From Dimargaris cristalligena (Eukaryota > Kickxellomycota > Dimargaritomycetes > Dimargaritales > Dimargaritaceae): DNA of 60,673 nt. Below, piece after piece: positions 55,245 to 60,673 of the stretch. Below the pieces are notes generated by a model. The model searched no databases. It was not told the DNA's origin and saw only the letters and a list, made by a program, of their open reading frames with translations. Position numbers and translations under genes: made by a program. The stretch covers positions 1 through 60,673 of the forward strand of contig JANBQC010000095.1 of NCBI GenBank assembly GCA_027576995.1. Direction: 5' to 3'. Every line of letters starts with the position of its first letter. Within the stretch, counting starts at the first letter, position 1.

Positions 55245-57210
55245 AAAGTAAGTTGAAAAAAGTAATCACCTTCCACTCCCCCCTTTTGAAAAAAACAAAA
55301 AACAAAACGAATAAAATGTGTCCAACCTATAAGCCGTGGGCTACCTAGCGAGCTGACCGTGAGCTACATTGCCTTGCTGAACCACACTTGAACAAGGGTA
55401 AAAAAATATTATCACTAAACGATTCTGTATCGTGATTCTCAATAACCCATGTACGTTTTGAATGTTATTTGTTTGTACCCATTTTTGCTATAGATTCGGG
55501 TTCCATACACTACTCTTCCTGGTCAACTATGTAACCGGTAAGTATGCTAACGGCACTTTGGTGGTCTTAAATCATAGGTGCATGGCCTGGGCAAACTACA
55601 TCATATTGTCGACTACATACCCCTTAAGATTTGGGACTCTTCCTCGCATTTCAGCTTAGTTAGCATGATTGGCCAACTAAACCAATACTGTCGCGGCAAT
55701 TCTGTATACTCGTTTTTCTACATTGGTACTGACTGTTGCGATTCAATGTTGACGTATAGGCCAAATAACGGATGTTCACGCACACACACTTCCCGACTCG
55801 ATATCGTCATCCGTGGGGTGCATTGCGATTAACGATCAAGCTAAACAAATGGCCTTACAGCGACGCAGACACTGGTCGGTACCGCTCATATTTGACAATG
55901 CTGAGTTCCTTGGGGGGAGTAAGTACATCCTTTGATATTTTTTAGTATCCTGACGTTTATCTCACTTCCTATTCACTCACACATTTCAGATATATAAAGG
56001 CCAGGACCGGCAGTATTTAAGTTTATACAGGAAATCTTGCCCTATCACGATAACGAATGCCATTACTAAACTATAATATGATTATTTTTATACAATTTAT
56101 TGTGCCTTTTTATTTATAATTAGATTATTCTGGTCAGCGACTTAACCGAATCTATCACCCCGTATACCCAGTCTGTCTCACTACCTGGTAATCGATATCT
56201 CCCCGTGTTGTATAAAATATAGCTAATATGCTCGTACATATAAACAGTGGTCCATTTCTGTAATTGATTAAGACAGTCGATACAACCATAGCGGGGTTTT
56301 GTCTTAAATTGTGGCGACCATCCTGCCTCAAATGACTTATACGGTGCGTGCAGCCCGATTGTTGTGCCATAGATGGGAACATATAGGAGGTGTCTGAAAT
56401 GTGTGGTGCTCTTAGCAAGGGTAAATTAATGGATGGGCTTTAGAGTCACACGAGGAATCACTGGACAATAAATAGGGAGAAGCATACCGTCCTTCACTCA
56501 GGGGTCAGAAAATCCGGTCCCTGTTGATTCCGGCATAACTAAATGAGACTCGTGAGTTAGTATGTGGGGTAGTAGGTGGTTGTAGGAAGTGATAAGAGAC
56601 TGATCCATCGATTTGGCCTAAACCGGAGTGGCACACTCCTTTTGCCAGGGGTGTTGGTGAATGTGATGTCTATTTGGGTATTATTCCCAAGGCTGTGCAA
56701 GGTGCCAAGGAACCTTGAATATCCAACAATAGTGCATTGAACTATACGGGAGAGCGAGGGGGGTTATAACCAATTCGGGAATAATGATGGATAGTAAATT
56801 GAGGACAAGCTTGGATCCGATATAAATGTTCCAAAAGGGTAAGCACTCCGCCCAAATGATATTGGTGTACCAAAAACACAATGAAATGTCGATCTGAGAA
56901 ATGGCTATTATATTAGTCAAAAATGGGATGGTGGTTGATGATTATCACGGCTGAGGCCTTTGAAAGTGGATGCTGCCATTGTTATGTTTGCTTGGCAAAT
57001 ATAATGATTTATGAGGCGTCTAGGGCGGAGGAGACGGTTTTCCCATGTGATTCATTGGCGGCACTTAGAGCGGGAATCCGTCAAGTCCAATTCTAGTTAC
57101 CCGTAATGGCCGCTCCCCAACGCTAGGTGTGGGGCGTTGTTCGTCAACCATAGGTATTATTTCGGTGACGTGCATTGGAAATTACGCATGAAGGGTATGT
57201 GTGACACATC
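55245..57210. other. Intergenic region with exon-like segments
   Basis: About 2 kb. Segments bounded by good splice sites are seen at 55494-55537 (ending CCG|GTAAGT) and 55861-55918 (RRRHWSVPLIFDNAEF, ending GGA|GTAAGT). I could not join them in phase with the preceding gene, so they may be its 3' exons, a separate gene, or chance. From about 56000 to 57210 nothing is seen. Confidence 0.4.
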
Positions 57211-57352
57211 ATATGGGAGAAATTCAAACTAGCTGTATAAGGTTTTACATAATACGTGTATGGGCGAATATGTGAGAATAACTTTTAACCAGTAATATTG
57301 GCCTTATCCAATGGATTTTTCATTATACAGCCTGAATGAACTTCTCCCATAT
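57211..57352. mobile_element. MITE-like element, copy 2 (inverted relative to copy 1)
   Basis: A 142-bp element with 30-bp terminal inverted repeats: ATATGGGAGAAATTCAAACT at 57211 and the complement of ATATGGGAGAAGTTCATTCA ending at 57352. About 24 of 30 arm positions match. The reverse complement aligns along its full length with 9001-9144. TA dinucleotides flank TGGGAGAA and TTCTCCCA at the two ends. It is non-coding, with no transposase. Confidence 0.75.
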
Positions 57353-58173
57353 CCTCATAGCCCGACAACAGTGCAAGGGGCCATTAACATGTGCAGACAG
57401 CCCGGACGAATCCATCTAAATATGTGTGCAGACCCGTAGTGGGAAGTGTCAATCAGCTGGTGTAGTCAGAAGGGGCCGAACCCTGCGGACCGGGCGGGAC
57501 ACTTGGCCGCGATGATACTCCGGGATTAGATGTGGCGGATTTGGTTTGTCTACGTGTGCCTATGCACCCTTTGACGCTTCTAAACATGTGGGGTTGGTTT
57601 TATAATAAAACATCCTTGGTATTTTGGACCAACTCAGTTTAGAGAGCAAGAAATGAAGGGTTTTGTTAGACTGGTCGTAGGCCTCCCAAACACTTCGCTG
57701 GTACTAATTGAGGCGGGCTGTTGTTCCAAACCAGTTGTAAGGTAAAGCTGTATCCAGCATCTAAATTGGGGAGACCCGCGTGGTGGACTCTGCGATTAAT
57801 ATTTTTCCCCTTCCCAAATGGGAAATATGGCAAAGAAAGGGCTACGATACGGCATGGGGGGCGTACATTTCTGTTTTTTTGTTCCTATTGCATGGTCTGG
57901 GAGCTCTAAACCCAGCCCAGCGGAAAGGATGCGGGAGAGCATGGGGGATGAGGTAGGGGGGGAGGATTCGGTGCTGGGCAGGTATAAAAGGGGTCATCAG
58001 GTCGCCGCCTCGTTCAGCCTGCGAAGTTTGTCCGTCTGGCTTTCCATCAGATGAGTTTTGGTATTTCAGCCCAGCCGCCATATTTAGCTGGTTATATTTA
58101 CGCTTCCTTCACCCCTTTTTTCCACTTACTTCAGTTAAATACGCGCGCCTCTTTGCTTAAGTTCCTTCTTACT
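57353..58173. other. Intergenic region and paraoxonase promoter
   Basis: No gene seen. TATAAAAG at 57983-57990 is a strong TATA box for the paraoxonase gene. Confidence 0.5.
57983..57990 (+). promoter_or_regulatory. TATA box of the paraoxonase gene
   Basis: TATAAAAG preceded by G/C-rich sequence. Transcription would start near 58015. The first ATG after that is at 58051, in frame with 58174; the latter gives the cleaner signal sequence. Confidence 0.5.
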
Positions 58174-60263
58174 ATGCTTAAGTTCGCTGCTGGTCTGTTC
58201 CTCGCCCTTGGTCTTCTTATGGCCCAGGTGCCCTGGGATGTACTATTCATGAACTACTTTACTAAACTCCCCTCCATTAATTCCAGCCAATGTACCCTGA
58301 TTAATAGTAAGTTCTAATTACGTGATATACATCATCCGGGTGGGCTCTCTCATTCCTGGATGGAGGGGGGTATATACTATCCACACGGGTCTTTGGCGCA
58401 AGGAGACGGCCATTCCTGGGGGGCGGTGTTGGTAAAGCCCTCTAATTAATCAGGTATTCCTAAGACAATGCTCCCGTGGTTTGTCTCTGCCTCTATATCC
58501 CAGTGCGATGCGCACGGTGACTCATCCCAGTGAATGGATTGTTCACCCCAATTATATATGTATTGTGTCCTCTCCCTTTGCCTCCTCCTCCCCCTCCCCC
58601 CACGTTATGGTCCCATTTATCACTTACAGTCCCTGAAGCCTGTGAGGACATTGTAATTCATCAACTGTCACAGACGGCGTTTATGGCCTGTACGCTCCCA
58701 AGTGTGCGGGCCAAGTGGTTTCCCCCCATGGACATCCGTAAGAAGCATTCCAGCTATCAGGGAGTGGTGTACAAGTACGATTTAAAGGTAGGCCGGAGTT
58801 GAGGATTAAATATAATCCCGGTTGAGTCCGTACCACCAGGTGATATAGGCCTGGATGGATAAGGCGGTGCCCAACATTATCCTCCAGAGGAGTAGTAGTA
58901 AGGTGGAGAATGGGGGGGGGCTTTGTAGCGTAAATTGTACAATTATTATTATACGGATGATCTTGAAACCATCAGCAGGCCTAGCCAAGGCAAAAAAGGG
59001 TAATAATGACTAACTTTAAGGCCTCCAACCTTCAATATTCCATGCCCGCTAGACCGACCAAATCACGCCCTTGACTCTGACCAAGTTCTCAGGCCCCTTT
59101 CACACCCACGGCATGTCCATCTACATTGACCCCAAAGCACCTGCAACCGCCCCCGTTACGTTCATGGTGGTCAATCACGTGGACTCAACTGGGTCGGTCG
59201 TTGAAATTTTCGATCATATCCTGGGTACCTCCGACCTAACCCACGTCGAAACAGCGGTCATCACCGGTAACACCAGCCCTAATTCTTTTTCATTACCGCC
59301 ATCATTAGCCTTCCCATCGTCCAAAGACCCCGTTAACGTTCCTAATCCCAATGCCATAGTCGCCCTTTCGCGACGCTCTTTTTTCGTGACCAACGACCTC
59401 CACTACCCCACCGGACCCCTTCGCCTTTACGAGACGGTCACAAGGCGACCCTGGGGTGGGGTGGCGCTACGGGAACCTAACCACCCCCTCCACTGGGCCC
59501 AATACGGAATTGCTTATACGAACGGGATAGACATCGATTTAGAACAGCGGTTAGTGGCGGTGGCTTCATCCACGGGTCGGTCAGTGCTGTTTTTCGACTG
59601 GGATCCGGTTACTCAAGATTTGAAACCTATATGCACTGTGAATAACCTGCCGATTTTACCGGACAATGTGCGTTTTGACCGGCAGACCGGGAGTTTGTTC
59701 GTGGCCGGTAAGTACATCAACAGAAGCTTAGTTCCTATTACATCTATTTGGTATGGAATTGTCCAATCTGGTCCACCGCCCGTAATCATTGACGCTCGGC
59801 TTTGGGCCCCAAAATGTGCCAATAGAACCAACCATCCACTGGGTGTAATGATTACAGGTATCATTAATGTAGATTCTATTTTCCCGCCCTCCCTATCATT
59901 TTATACGCGTTTGTTACTTGGCTTTGATATTTAGGAGTTACACGAACCCTCGAATGCTTTATTCCCAAACATGGCGATCCCTATGACCCCGCCAATGTCG
60001 TTGGTTGGGGTGTTGTTCGGATTGACCTGAAATCGGTCCTAAACAACAGCAACACCACCACCACAACCACCACCCCCTTGGGTACGGAAGTCCCCGCCAC
60101 CGCCGAGAACTCAGAACTGGCGGTGACATATCCCGGGCCGGTGCCGGGTCTGGTTACCGTGGCCGCCTACGACCACGAACGGGGTCGGGTCTTTGTGGGT
60201 GCGGTCACGACTTCAGGCGTTTTTGTATGTCCCTATAGGCCACCCCAAGCCGCGTCAGTCTAA
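58174..60263 (+). CDS. Paraoxonase/arylesterase family protein (four exons)
   Basis: Exons 58174-58306, 58630-58787, 59053-59707 and 59935-60263 join in phase to 424 aa. Residues 1-18 are a signal peptide or anchor (MLKFAAGLFLALGLLMAQ). The six-bladed propeller has every landmark of PON enzymes. Ca ligands: Glu50-Asp51 (ACEDIVI), Asn211 (FFVTNDLHYP), Asn254 (TNGIDID) and Asp301-Asn302 (LPDNVRFD). The catalytic His pair is His116 (FHTHGMS) and His139 (VVNHVD). Cys40 and the C-terminal Cys of GVFVCPY match the PON disulfide. PONs are calcium-dependent lactonases and arylesterases. A Thr run (NNSNTTTTTTT) is inserted in the last exon. Length is above the animal 355 aa because of loops. The ATG at 58174 is preferred because it aligns with the family N-terminus; the in-frame ATG at 58051 would add 41 residues. 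Location is ER lumen or extracellular by inference. Confidence 0.9.
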
Positions 60264-60603
60264 TCGACTTAAAGAATCTCAGGTAACGTTGGGGGTGTCC
60301 CACTTTCGGTAGTTGCCTCGAGTATACTGCCACTCGTCTTTCTTTGCTTTTTTTCGATCCTGTGTGCGGCCCTCAAGTAAAAATAAATAAATATATATCT
60401 CTTACTAGTAATGGCCAATATTCAACAATGGGAACAACGGCAATTCCATCATGGCAAAATTCCAAATAGATAGTTTAGCAAGGTAAAGATTTTTTTTTTA
60501 AAAATAGACTAAACTGTCAACTCAGCTGACTCCGTTGACCGATAAGCAACAATAAGTTTCGAATAACTGTTCTTAAAAATTTCGCCAGATTGGTGAAAAA
60601 AGA
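60264..60603. other. 3' flank of the paraoxonase gene
   Basis: AT-rich with AATAAATAAAT around 60382-60392, a likely polyadenylation region. No gene. Confidence 0.5.
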
Positions 60604-60673
60604 TGCGCAGACCGGGAATCGAACCCGGGTCTACCGCGTGGCAGGCGGTAATTATACCACTAAACCATCTGCG
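60604..60673 (-). tRNA. tRNA-Gly (anticodon GCC), 5' base lost at the window edge
   Basis: Read on the minus strand: D arm with TGGTTTAGTGGTATAA, anticodon stem ACCGC/GCGGT around the loop CTGCCAC (anticodon GCC), T arm CCGGGTTCGATTCCCGG (with A and B box sequences of the internal promoter), and a 3' acceptor strand TCTGCGC plus discriminator A. The 5' strand CGCAGA pairs with it but its first G would fall one base outside the window. No intron. It is a nuclear tRNA-Gly. Confidence 0.93.

Noticed and set aside
55578..55832. 84-aa frame starting MHGLGKLHHIVDYI
   Set aside because: Open but without a consistent phase to neighbouring exon-like segments; kept only as a note on that region.

Overview
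This is a eukaryotic nuclear window and almost certainly fungal. Several proteins belong to families typical of fungal genomes (a NUXM-type 21 kDa complex I subunit, an ERG1 squalene epoxidase without an N-terminal membrane anchor, a Leu5-type CoA carrier, an STR3-type cystathionine beta-lyase, a DPH3 CSL zinc finger and an HP1). Introns are short (about 50-250 bp) with GTAAGT-like donors and YAG acceptors. Spacing is compact but with long AT-rich gaps, TA microsatellites and TATA boxes. The mix of a BK-like K+ channel, a paraoxonase and a FIT/SCS3 protein suggests an early-diverging fungus (Zoopagomycota-like). That placement is inference; no rRNA or mitochondrial marker is present.

Layout. 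1-1573: no gene seen. 1574-5638 (-): large BK/Slo-like K+ channel. 5639-9572: gene-poor, with one copy of a small inverted-repeat element. 9573-11667 (+): a small secreted protein and a membrane-anchored basic protein of unknown function. 12253-14753 (-): DNAJC11-type mitochondrial J protein. 15908-17375 (-): Leu5-type mitochondrial carrier. 18522-21176 (-): two secreted proteins rich in acidic residues and serine. One is built of 135-bp repeats punctuated by dibasic KR/RR sites and is interrupted by a sequencing gap. 23135-26143 (-): FGGY pentulose kinase. 26903-30613 (-): a 12-exon squalene epoxidase. 32750-32995 (+): DPH3. 33882-35129 (-): HP1. 35130-38754: long gene-free stretch. 38755-39342 (+): very acidic unknown protein. 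40288-40539 (-): NDUFA4/MLRQ subunit. 42123-43391 (+): cystathionine beta-lyase. 44010-45290 (-): FIT/SCS3. 46915-49221 (+): inositol polyphosphate 5-phosphatase with a C-terminal membrane anchor. 49810-50385 (-): NUXM. 51057-51644 (+): weak two-exon candidate. 51999-52872 (+): two-TM unknown protein. 53323-55244 (+): a multi-exon gene resembling DCAF15/DET1. 57211-57352: second copy of the inverted-repeat element. 58174-60263 (+): four-exon secreted or membrane-anchored paraoxonase. 60604-60673 (-): tRNA-Gly(GCC), cut by the window edge.

Most genes are housekeeping: respiratory complexes, mitochondrial biogenesis, sterol and sulfur amino-acid metabolism, lipid storage, phosphoinositides and chromatin. 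They do not form one pathway. The most unusual content is the Kex2-type repeat peptide precursor with its acidic secreted neighbour, the K+ channel whose selectivity filter reads TVGPND, the fungal paraoxonase with all catalytic and calcium ligands, and the pair of TA-flanked MITE-like elements. Exon boundaries were worked out by eye from splice sites and phase; I could not run any search.
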